From assembly GCA_032988165.1 (NCBI GenBank), contig JANTQF010000093.1:1-64000 (forward strand): DNA of 64,000 nt, in the 5' to 3' direction. A program made the position numbers and the translations under genes. Of the stretch, positions 45,748 through 56,054 are shown piece by piece (position 1 is the stretch's first letter; the number at the start of each line of letters is the position of its first letter). The notes under the pieces are model-generated. The model did no database searches and was not told the DNA's origin. It worked only from the letters and a program-made list of their open reading frames with translations. This DNA comes from Emmonsiellopsis sp. PD_33 (taxonomy: Eukaryota > Ascomycota > Eurotiomycetes > Onygenales > Ajellomycetaceae).

Positions 45748-46688
45748 ATGGCGGCCGAGCCCAACAATGCGGCCATGTATGACGCAAGACGGAGCCAGAC
45801 CTCGGGCTCAGAGGTCCTGGACAGCATAGTATCCGGCTCCAACTGTGCGCTATCTTGCCATTGGTCTTTTCCGTATCCTCATATGGCCGTTGCTAATTTA
45901 CTGTGTGCTCTCCAGTCGATAGAGACGAGGTTGATAGACTACGAAAACGGTTTATGAAGCTGGACAAAGTGAGCCCCGCCATACTCGCCTCTACCCCGAT
46001 TAGAAGTATTGCATTCTAATATAAACCCCATCTAGGATAACTCCGGCACGATCGAGCGTGATGAATTCCTTTCTCTTCCCCAGGTTTCCTCGAATCCTCT
46101 CGCGACACGGTACTTATCTCTGATATTCGCAAACCCATATATCTATCCCTTCCATCCTCTCCGTATGAACATAGCACTCATCACTTTCTCATAACACCCA
46201 GAATGATCGCGATTTTCGATGAAGACGGAGGCGGTGACGTCGACTTCCAAGAGTTCGTATCGGGCTTGTCGGCCTTTAGTTCAAAGGGAAACAAGGAAGA
46301 GAAGCTGCGCTTCGCCTTCAAGGTCTACGATATCGACCGCGACGGATACATTTCGAACGGAGAGCTGTTCATTGTGCTGAAGATGATGGTGGGCAATAAT
46401 TTGAAGGATATGCAGTTGCAGCAGATTGTGGATAAGACGATTATGGAGGCGGATAAGGACGGGGATGGAAAGATCAGTTTTGAGGAATTCACGCGGATGG
46501 TGGAGAGCACGGATGTCAGCATGAGCATGACTTTGGGTATGTTTTTGCCTTCCCTATCTTTACTTGTGCTTTCGTTGGGCATACCCTCCTATTTATATTT
46601 TCCTTGCGCCCAAACCCAACCCCACGGTTGCCCAGCTTTTCACCCCCTTATGAACCATTCTAACTTCATTCGAACAGATCAATTCTAA
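45748..46688 (+). CDS. CNB1: Calcineurin regulatory subunit B
   Basis: Five exons (45748-45844, 45916-45968, 46036-46109, 46202-46536, 46678-46688) give 189 aa, slightly over the roughly 174 aa usual in fungi. Four EF-hands are intact: [36 protein letters not shown] and [12 protein letters not shown]. The subunit activates the phosphatase catalytic subunit CnaA in the calcium stress pathway (Crz1 targets). The last exon adds only DQF and the stop. The first exon encodes about 32 residues, [19 protein letters not shown] before [16 protein letters not shown], whereas the family normally begins MGNTTS with an N-myristoylated glycine. In this model that site is missing. Met10 is an alternative start but also lacks the glycine. 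Confidence 0.93.
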
Positions 46689-49154
46689 GCGTTTTTGGAG
46701 ATACACCTACCCTGTTTTCCGTCTTATTATTGGCCCGCTTATTATGTCCTTACGAATCGTTTCCAACTCTTTTCTGCCTCTCAATTATTTAACCAAGACT
46801 TCTTCAATGCAAAGCGGCGTCAAGCTGGCATACAATAAAATTGCCTCGCCCGGGTACAATTACCACGTGAATCCACGACCATTGATGCTAGTGTTGTCTA
46901 ACCCAGGTGACTGGAAATAAATTGGTGTAGCAGTAACTCTGGGCTTTAATAGGGGTGCCGGTTCTGACGTCGGTTATGTCTGTCAACTTCGGCGGAAAAT
47001 CAAACAACAAAACCCTAGTCTCCTTTATATAGAGACCTTCTAATTGATGATGTGCACGGGGTGTCCCAAACGGTTATACCAAACTTCCCTTGCGGTTCTC
47101 AATTCGCGTTTATTCAATGGAAACTAACAGTGCGGCGCTAGAAAAGGGTCATTCTTGAAGCTTTAAGTCCTGCCATGGTTTCCCAACTCATTTGTTCTTG
47201 GTGACGATTCACGGTCCAATTTCCCAACTCCTTTCACATCGTGTTTCAGCCACCTGTTGGCGGAATAGCAGCTATTACGTTCCCAGCGCGGGTTTCCTTA
47301 TCGTTCAATCGGGCAGGTGGGGTTTCAATAACACTTGCATGACCGGCTGGTCTCCTTTGCTCCGCTTGCCTATATCTTCCAGAGCGCCAGGGAAGCATGC
47401 CCATCAACAATCAATTCACCTGTCAGTCTAGCGCAAGATCCCCACTCGGCTTCTTAATAGGACGTGATATCAATCAGCTCGCATCGATTGGCCATGTATC
47501 CCCAGTACCCGACGACCAAGGAAGAAGGGAAATCCGGTACAATGGGCATCCTGTAGACGTAAAACCTGCATTGAATGGGCGCAGATCTGGTTCAGCGCAT
47601 TCTTGTCGATTTCCCTGTAGATCTGCTTGCAGTTGGTGGCTATTGATAAGCACGATCATGCTGCTGGATTCTTCAATCTGGGTTCGTACCCTTGGGTCCT
47701 CAGCGGCGCGACATTAGAAAAGGCCATTTTCCAATATCTGCATGCATCTGTCTGTATATCAACCAGCAAAGCAATCAGGGCCTCATCTGCTCTCGACTGC
47801 ATATTGCACCATCTGCAGAGCTATCTTCACCCAACCAAGACGGCCATCAGCCCGCCAGGAGACTGGAGATCAGCCTCGCAAATGCGCAAGCATCAACGCC
47901 AACGGATTGGCATATCCATATCGACGCTTTTCACGCCACCGAACGCTGGGTGAGATCGCAATGGCAAGCGACAGCTGACAGGACAATCGATCTGCTTGTG
48001 CGTGCATGGGGATGTATTTTTGGATCGATCGCTCTTGATCAGGAATGCTGGGAGCAATGGGCCAACTCGTTCGCCTGCTTTAGTGGCATGTTGGCATCCT
48101 GGCTGGGTCATTTTGAGTTTGCCGCTGATGAAAGCGGCTGGGGATGGCCTCCGACGCTCATTGTCGACATTGAAGACACAAGTCCTGGGCAGTTTGGATG
48201 TCTGTCTATATTGGTGGGCCCTTGATTCCCACCACGCCGGGCCGAAAAACCCATGCCCATGTCATAGGGAAGATAACTAGCACTTTCGTTAGTTTTTCTG
48301 GGAGAAAAGAGAGGGAGAAGGCAATTAATTTTCCTCACCGCAACATGGCCATCCCCTCACTCTCCACCAAACCGAGCAGCCGGATCCAACAACCAAGACC
48401 CCAAGCCAACGCCAAAAAAACAAATTCCCCATCCCCGCTGGCCGATCGTCGACCACCGGCAGCGCTGGCTGGCCTGTCTCTTGGGTCCGTCGCCATTAGA
48501 GTTTGCCTGGCTGCGCCATGATGCCGGAATGATCATTCACACTGGCTACAACAGCCTGACAGGGCCCGCCAACTGATGAGACCATCGCTGGGGCGTCTGC
48601 GGGGGGGTTCGAAAGAATGTCTGCAATGGGGGGGTTGTTCACCAAGCGGGCGGCGAGCTTATTGAGCAACGTTTCTGATTTGATTGACCAGCATTGTGGT
48701 GCCCAATGGACCCAATGGGCCAATATCAACCAGCATCGCAAGCTATCGCCAGGCCATGGATTGCTGTGTGTCGCTTTCTAACCACAATCGGACGGCGGCT
48801 CATTCACACTGGCCTGAGAATGCGCGCCTTGTCTGCGAAACTGGGACCGGTTATGGCTCTTGCGGCGCCCGTTGACGTTGATTACTTTTGCTCCGATTTT
48901 TATTAATTCGGGTGGTGGTTGGTCTCTTAACTATCCTCCACTCTGCCCCTCTTGCAATCCTCCTCCATGGGGCGCTGGTTGCGTATTTATGGGCCTATAT
49001 TTGGAACCGGCTGGCTTTTTTGTTTCCTCGTCCTTTTTGCTCGACGTCGGCTTTTCTATCCGTGAAAGAAGTAACTCCTTCGGGCTTTGATATGAATTCT
49101 GCTGGTGCTGGACTGTAAATTCGATCCAAAGATCCTGGAATCTTCCCCTTGCAA
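46689..49154. other. 2.5-kb region without a recognisable gene
   Basis: Composition is ordinary with normal CpG. Several moderately long frames exist (for example 47,692-48,225 on plus), but they overlap each other, lack domain patterns and read as low-quality protein. It may include a long promoter for the LaeA-like gene or an unrecognised noncoding transcript. No tRNA-like structure was found by eye. Confidence 0.4.
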
Positions 49155-51230
49155 ATGGCCTCGACAGATGACTCGCCCCCGATCTCGGTTGATTCAGAGG
49201 TGAGTGCGTTCATATCCCTGCTGCATAATCGAGCACCCAGTCTGACGGGTATTCATAGACCGAATATAGCGATCAGGGTGCATACGAAGAAGACCTGTCA
49301 GTATTGACTCTAAGGCTGCGGTCTGTCCAGGAATGGCGGCCGAACAGGTTGTCGCTAATGATTCTTTTAAAGCTCGACTTTCGCCCAGTCATTAATATCG
49401 AGTGTTGTTAATTATAATTATGAAAACGGCCGCCGATATCACACGTTTCGAGAAGGAGGTGAGCTATATTTATTCCCGATATCAAGGCTGCTGGCTGAAA
49501 TTGATGTATAACTGATCTTTTTGCGCAGCGTATATATTTCCCAATGACGAGGTGAGCGAGAAGTCTTTTATCTCATGTTCCTTGAATGCGCCCTGTGATG
49601 CCAACCTCCTCCCGCTCAATAGAAGGAAAGTAATCGACTGGACATCGTCCATCATATGATGACTATGCTCTGTGACGAGAGACTGCATCTTGCCCCGATT
49701 GGCCCGCGTCTCTTGAATATCCTTGATATTGGGTCCGGAACTGGCCTTTGGTGCTGTCAAATGGGTTCGTCTCCTCTGTATCGTCCAACTCTGCCTCTGC
49801 AAGGCTGCTAACATGTGCCGTAGGGGATGAATATCCTTCCGCAGAGGTATGTCAACGGAAATGATCTCGAGCTCGCTTTCAGGCTGGATCGAAAGCACAA
49901 AACTAAAGAATATCATTTATGATTAGATACTAGGCGTTGATCTAAGTGCCACACAGCCAATGTTTGTCCACCCCTCCCAACTCCCCCATCAGCCCCATTA
50001 AATTATAAATAACCCTTTTTGACTCCCTCTCCCAATGAAGTTATGGGGCGCCAGATAACGTGCGCTTCGAAATCGACGACGTCGAAAGTGACTGGACCTT
50101 CATCAACACCTTTGACTATATCCACTGCCGCTACATGTACGCCTCGATAATCGACTGGCCAAGACTAGTCAGGCAATGTTTTAAGTAAGGCCTTCCGGGA
50201 TCCCTGCTTCCCTATGACTCCTATCGTCCAACCCTCCTTTTATACTATACCTCAAATCCATTAACACCCACTAGCCACGTCGCACCGAACGGCTGGGCCG
50301 AGTTCCAAGACTTCGATGTAGAATGGTACTCCGACGACGGAACATATGATCGCGAATCGGCGCTGGGCAGATGGTTTAAATTATTCCACGAGGCGGCAGC
50401 GCAGCATGGTCGGGAGCTTTCGCCAGGCCCTTCGCTAGAGGGTTGGGTGCGTGATGCTGGGTTTAAGGATGTTGTGGTGAGGAGGATCCGCGTGCCGGTG
50501 GGCAGGTGGCCGAAGGATGAGAGATTGGTATGTTCCCATTTCGCCCCAGAGGAATTAGAAAATTGCCGTGGGTATACATAAGGGGGGGTGAATAGCGAGG
50601 GTTTATTAGGTGCAGGCCAAATAACAGCGCGCTGATACATGCGTCCGTACGCAGAAAACGGTCGGTACTTGGAACCTCCTGCAAGTGATAGACGGCATGG
50701 AAGGGTTCTCGATGGCGCTATTCTCACGCATCTTGGGTTGGTCGCCTGATGCTATTCAGAACTTTGTCGCTGAAGTGGTGAAGGATCTGAGGAATCCGAA
50801 AATGCATGCGCAGTTTGATTTGTGAGTTTTCTTCTTCTTTTTTTTCACTCTATTTTATATTTCCCCCATGATTGGCGTGCTTCGGCCCCTTTTCACCTTT
50901 TGCCTCTCTCTGTACATTCCACTCTACGCTGGCAGCCCTTTTCGATGCGAAGGATATCCAGGGCTTGGTGGTTAGGGCCGTTAGGTTGTATAAACCAGAG
51001 ATGGTTTTACTAGAATTTGATGACACTTTCACCATTGTCTCGTGCTAGTACCTCTGGCGCTTCGCACAGAATGCGCTATCCACCAATCGCACCCCAACCT
51101 CATATGTCTTCATCATTGTTCGAGCCGACCCATCGTTCGCAGATCGCTATTAGGATATCATTACTAAGACCAGATACACCCATCCAGATACATCGTCTAC
51201 GGCCGCAAACCCGGACCCGACGAATCATAA
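49155..51230 (+). CDS. LaeA-like class I SAM-dependent methyltransferase
   Basis: Eleven exons (49155-49199, 49259-49296, 49373-49458, 49529-49551, 49623-49764, 49824-49846, 49927-49961, 50041-50184, 50275-50527, 50655-50821, 51188-51230) join in frame to 332 aa. The family pattern is clear: YENGRRYHTFREGAYIFPND at the N-terminus, motif I LLNILDIGSGTGLW (about 94-107), ILGVDLS, then VRFEIDDVESDW, FDYIHCRYMYASIIDWPRL, APNGWAEFQDFDVEW and a terminal YIVYGRKPGPDES. LaeA-type proteins influence secondary metabolism and development, but most family members have no known substrate. The seventh donor (GTTTGT) is weak, and the last intron is long (366 nt). No PKS or NRPS gene is nearby. Confidence 0.82.
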
Positions 51231-52168
51231 CATCTGTATCACATCACCCTCCCGACTTTAAATAAATCAATCCAACATATCCAACCCACATACCCCTCAT
51301 ACAAATTTCGACCCACAAAAATCCCACGCACACACAGAGACAGACAATCACCAGAATGGAAATGCACAGGAAAATTTGACACATCGATCGTTCACGATAC
51401 GCCCCACCCCCACGACCCCGATGCCCCATTGGCTTTTGATATCTCTCCTCCTTCCGTGTTTTCTGGCGTTTGGTCACGACGACGGAAAAGCGAAGTTCTG
51501 TTTATATCTATCCAGTTATTGCTGTCATTGGGATAACCTGGAGGGGAAGCGAATGAATGAGATAGGATGGGAATGGAACCGGAACCGGAACCGGGCAAAA
51601 GGGGTCAAGGGGTAAGGGAAAGATGGCGGATAAAACAAGCAACTGGAAATTGGGCAAGGAGAGAGGGCAAAAGGCCTGAGACAAGGGCCATCCCAGTCAG
51701 CTACACTTCTATCTCATCCCTCATCCTCACGCTCACACGGTCATACTCACTACAAAACAATCCCCTTATACAGGGATGCAAATTACACCCCATAATGGCA
51801 TAAAATCAGTTTGTCTCACCAGATCCTTTGTTAAAGACGTCCCGAACTCACGCGGCGATTTTTTGCGTGGTTTAACCACCCGCCGCCCTGCTTACCTACC
51901 TTATATATCCTTTCTGGGAGGTCTACTTTCCGGGCCATATATATTAGCCGTTGTTTCTCTCACTTGACTCGTCTACCTAACTAACCCCTATAACCACTTC
52001 CTCGCTTTCAATCAAACTCTTCTCTACTTCTTCCCTATCCATTCCTACCCACCTATCTCTTCCCTTGTTTCTAATGTATATTTATATCTCTTTCATTAAC
52101 GGGGGCAAACTTAAGGGGCTACTCTTATCTCATTATTACCTCAAAATGCAAATGTGTTCAAAATTCCG

Positions 52169-52528
52169 TCCTGGATCTTGTACATGCAAGGCACCCCTCA
52201 TAAACTTGTTCATTTTGCTAATCCTGGAAAACTGGCTGGAACTGAAACTGTTATGTCAATCTCAGCACATGATGTTTTATGGGAATCAGTCAATCAGTGA
52301 GAGAGACCTGCATTTAGAGGGGGGTTTGTTGTATGCAGGTATCTCATCAGGACTGATAACAGTTAGCTGGAGCTACTTGGTATTACTGCTTAATAACACT
52401 CCCTGGATCTTATTGCCATGTACTGTTTTCATAATGAGAATCCAACCATTGCCCTCAAGTTCCTTTAAATCCTCATTATGAAAAATGAAAAATCCCTTGG
52501 CATTAACACTAAAATGAGATCCATTGAA
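52169..52528. repeat. CpG-free island with a 13-bp inverted repeat, likely repeat relic
   Basis: No CG dinucleotide occurs between 52,169 and 52,528, although the sequence is not extremely AT-rich and flanking DNA has normal CpG. A perfect inverted repeat, TTTTCATAATGAG at 52,426-52,438 and its complement at 52,472-52,484, could fold into a hairpin. CpG loss matches the state of the LINE relic at the right end, so this is probably a small decayed repeat insertion. A 135-codon frame from an ATG at 52,074 runs into it and is considered spurious. Confidence 0.45.
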
Positions 52529-52570
52529 CGTTTGCCCCTTTTATATAACTAGCCTCGAAGGGCTGTCATC

Positions 52571-52596
52571 ATATATATATATATATATATTATATA
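52571..52596. repeat. (AT)n microsatellite
   Basis: A run of alternating AT, about 20 bases followed by TATATA, just right of the CpG-free island. Confidence 0.9.
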
Positions 52597-54703
52597 ACTA
52601 CTGCTTGTATTTTTCCAGGCGTTGGTCCGCGCTTATTATTGATATCATTGCTAAAGACAGACCGAACAGAAAAAGGCCTAGAGAGTGCGGAAAAAGGGGA
52701 AGTTGAAAATATTATACAGACTACTCATACCCATGCGGAGATAGACAACTTTGATATCAGTCCCTGGATGAATGGATGGGACGAAAATAGCAGTGCTACC
52801 AAACACAAGAGCAATGAGTCGGAAACGTAAGATGCAGCTTTTGACTCTAGTTCTAGTTAGTATGTTGGTCGTGTCATGTATCATATGGTGGAAGTGTTTT
52901 CCAAGGGGGTTAATATGCCAAATGTAACTAGCAATTCTTTTTGATTAGACAAACGCCCCTGGGTATCTGGCAGACCCGGAAAACTAACTAGTTGATAGCA
53001 ACTCCTTTACTCAAAAGGCAAAAGAAAAAAAGAAAAAAAGAAAAAAAAGGCACCAACAAGCATTAAACAACTTCTATTGTTTCATCACTGCAGAGTCGCT
53101 GAGTACGGAGAAAAGAAACAGACTGCAATATGATTGGTTGGCGATTAGTTATCAATATGCGCACCCGAAAGAAACGAGAGATAGAGAACAAAGAAAATAC
53201 AAACACGGATTGTAGTACGGCAGGCAACTCTGCCCCGTGCAGCAGTATGCAGGGCTCGGGCACAGTCAAATCACGCTAGGATGCGAGTATATGGCAGTTG
53301 GCTATTGGCTATTGGCTATATCTTGCCTTGCATTCTTGGGAGACAGAAAGGGGGTAACCCGGGCTGAAAGCTCGGGCTACTGATAAATATTGTTAAATGC
53401 AAGGCTATGTATGCAATAGCCGCCATCAGATCTGGAATATGCGACCGGGTGGAAACCGATCCCGATCATACGTCATGTTTTAAAGTGTATGCATCTAGCC
53501 GCCGTTCCGAGCGCTGGGAACCCAAACCGGGTCAGGGGCTGGTTGGTGGTGTGTTTGTCGGGTAGAGTAAAGGAAAAATGGGAAGAGGTGACGGGCGAAA
53601 ATGAGGAGCAAGTACCACATCTCTGCATACACTGAGAGGGAAGAAGTTCTCGTTTCTCCGCGTGCCCGTGGTTCAAATGCGGCAGATGGGGTTTAATATG
53701 CACTGTGATCATGACTTTCTGTACGAGGTGAAGAAAATCATCAACCACCATCTTCATCCAACATGGCCGGCCCATGGGCCGGCTTGTCACGCGGTAAAGA
53801 CTGGGAATTATGAATGACAAGCAACTCAATGTAACGCAAGTAGAATGGAAACGTGGAATATTTTTTTTGGGTTGCGTAAGAAATTGCGTATCAGCAAATG
53901 GGTATGGGGCAGGTGGAATTGGCTGAATAGAAAGATGTTAGCGTAAGGAAAGAAATGGAAAACGGATAGTTAAACATATCAGCGTAAATTAGGATGAGGA
54001 AGAAGCTCCTCCAAACAAAACTCGCAATAAAATAAAATCAACGGCAAATGCAAGATAGAAAGCAGAAAAATCCAAGGGTAGCGTTAAACAGGCGTGAGAA
54101 GGGAAAATAATCACAAGTCGCACCACTTCCCGACCCAATCTATGCTTTTTACCCTCTAAAACGTGGTATGCCAAATGCTTCCCTTTCCCTCATAAAGCAA
54201 AATAAGGAACCCGTGTGTCACATGTGTATTGTACAGTAAAATCCAACCTGGAGAAACAAAAGAGAAAACGCAACGAACATTAAACCAAAAGGGGGAAATA
54301 CAACACGATCTTCGCATCTCCAGGAATGCGGTAGTAATTAATAATAGTAAGGGGCGGAAACAACGGGATCGTTGTGAGCCCAACAAACAGGGGTATTAAT
54401 TTTAAAAATAAAACCGAGGGTTCTCGGAGACAATGCTTGGATCCAAACTGCCAGCGTCTGTGACCATTGTCGATCATTATTATATGAGCCTTGCATCATG
54501 CATGTGTAGGTCGAAAAATCCAATCGACAGACACAAAATGACGTAGACTCTGTGTGGTTCAGCCATAGGATGCGGCCCTGGCTAGGGGAAGGAAAATCCA
54601 ATAGATATACGCCGTCGCCATGCAGTAGTGTGTTGTGCGGAAAACGGAAAAGGGGGCGCGTCAAGGTCGTCAAGGAAGCGGTCAGGGGTCGGATAAGTCT
54701 GGT

Positions 54704-56054
54704 TCACCGTGGAGCAGTAGAGGTCGCTGCTCCGGCTGACCTACGTCCCGCTGTAACGTTGTCATTGCCTTCAAGCAGGTCGAGACATTGGCCTAGGACT
54801 AAAATTCTGTGCGTCAGATACTCTTTCTATATGGATATATCGATGAGCCAGTTCCGAACGACTTTGGATGTGGTAAACGCTCACCGCTTAAAATTTCTTC
54901 CTCCCATACACCCATTTGATAATCAACAAGGCCATGTGCTTCCATTCGATCGCATAGGCGAACCAACTCTCTGCCCATCTTGTTTAAAATAGCTTCCGTC
55001 AAAAGATTCGGTGAAGGCGCACCCGACTCAAGCATTGCTTGGGTCATATCTTTTTGCTTTTGGCAAACAGCAAGCCAGCAGGTATTGAATTCGTTCCACA
55101 ACTTAATTCGATCCGGGTGCAGTTCTTCCTCGTCGCGGAGGAGACCTGAAATCAGCCATTAGCTCTCAAGGTATTGCACCCTCCAAGGTCCCACAGGAGC
55201 TTGAAGGGAGCGAACTAGTTAAGTGGATAGTACATACCAAGGTCGGCCGCATTCCCCAGCAGCCATTCTGATATCTCTAATAACGATTGGCTTGCCTCCG
55301 CCAACCTGCCGGCTCGAGTATTTTCGAATGTTTGTCTAAGCGCTTGCTGATACTGATTATATGCGTCATCAAAACCGGAAGACGGTTCGCGAGGAAATTC
55401 TTGGTTATCGATCGGCTCTGCGGCCGAGGAAGGATGGAAATCAGTCATCATCTCGGGTAATGTTGTTGCTGTCGTTGCTCGGGTAAGAGAAGCCGGCTGG
55501 GAATATGCTGTTGACTGAACCTGCGCGGCAGTTAAGTACTGGTCAGACACTCCTGCAACTGTTGGCTCATCCGATGGGAAATATTGTGGAACTCCGAATT
55601 GAGTCGCCAGCACTTCAATGGCCGCGGAATGCCGCGGTGGGTAGTGTGACACTGCTTCATAAGAAGCCTGTGGCTGGTCTTGTGGCGTGATATTATAGAC
55701 CATGTCGCTGTCATATTGTGGTAACCGCTGCTGCTGATTTCTGGGGGAGGTCGAAAAATTTGGCTGGTATTGTAACCCTCCACTCTGCAGCGTGCCGCCC
55801 GGTAAAGACGGCGCACTGTAGGACGGTGATTCTGTGTATCCATACCCACCATAAGCTGAGAGATTGTTAGCCCTGTCTTGGGGCATTCCTGTACGCTCAG
55901 CAGCTACTCCTGGAGCTGACACTGGCGGCTGCTGCTGTCTGAATCGATCTGCGGAACTGCCAGACGAATGGCGGATAGCATGGTTCCCAATGCTGGAGGC
56001 CGTCTGGTAGCTAGAAGGATCATACTTCTTTCTTTGGTGGCCGTCACCATCCAT
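54704..56054 (-). CDS. Conserved-looking Gln/Ser-rich fungal protein of unknown function
   Basis: Three exons (56054-55238, 55145-54885, 54798-54704) give 390 aa. Residues 1-215 are disordered and rich in Gln, Ser, Pro and Tyr (for example RFRQQQPPVSAPG). The C-terminal part is helical and well ordered: FENTRAGRLAEASQSLLEI, SEWLLGNAADLGLLRDEEEL, LWNEFNTCWLAVCQKQKDM, KMGRELVRLCDRMEAHGLV, then DYQMGVWEEEILSVLGQCL rebuilt across the final splice. The way helices continue through both introns supports a real gene. The layout resembles a transcriptional cofactor, but I do not recognise a named family. The coding region ends in a low-complexity Ala/Thr/Arg tail. Confidence 0.72.

Larger units (their letters stand above)
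51231..54703. other. 3.5-kb gene-empty convergent region
   Basis: This lies between the LaeA-like gene (plus) and the Gln/Ser-rich gene (minus). It holds a pyrimidine-rich stretch at about 51,960-52,075, a CpG-free island (52,169-52,528), an AT microsatellite (52,571-52,596) and a CCAAT tandem at 53,298-53,319. Open frames are short and unconvincing. Its length is unusual for a gap between convergent genes in this window. Confidence 0.45.

Noticed and set aside
47692..48225. 177-codon plus-strand frame
   Set aside because: It overlaps several equally long frames on both strands, with no domain pattern and no intron signals consistent with neighbouring genes.
49155..51230. LaeA-like gene as part of a secondary-metabolite cluster
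   Set aside because: No polyketide synthase, peptide synthetase, terpene cyclase, transporter or P450 lies within reach in this window.
52074..52481. 135-codon frame after a promoter-like leader, with hydrophobic stretches
   Set aside because: It lies mainly in a CpG-free island with a terminal hairpin and has no family features; more likely chance in a repeat relic.
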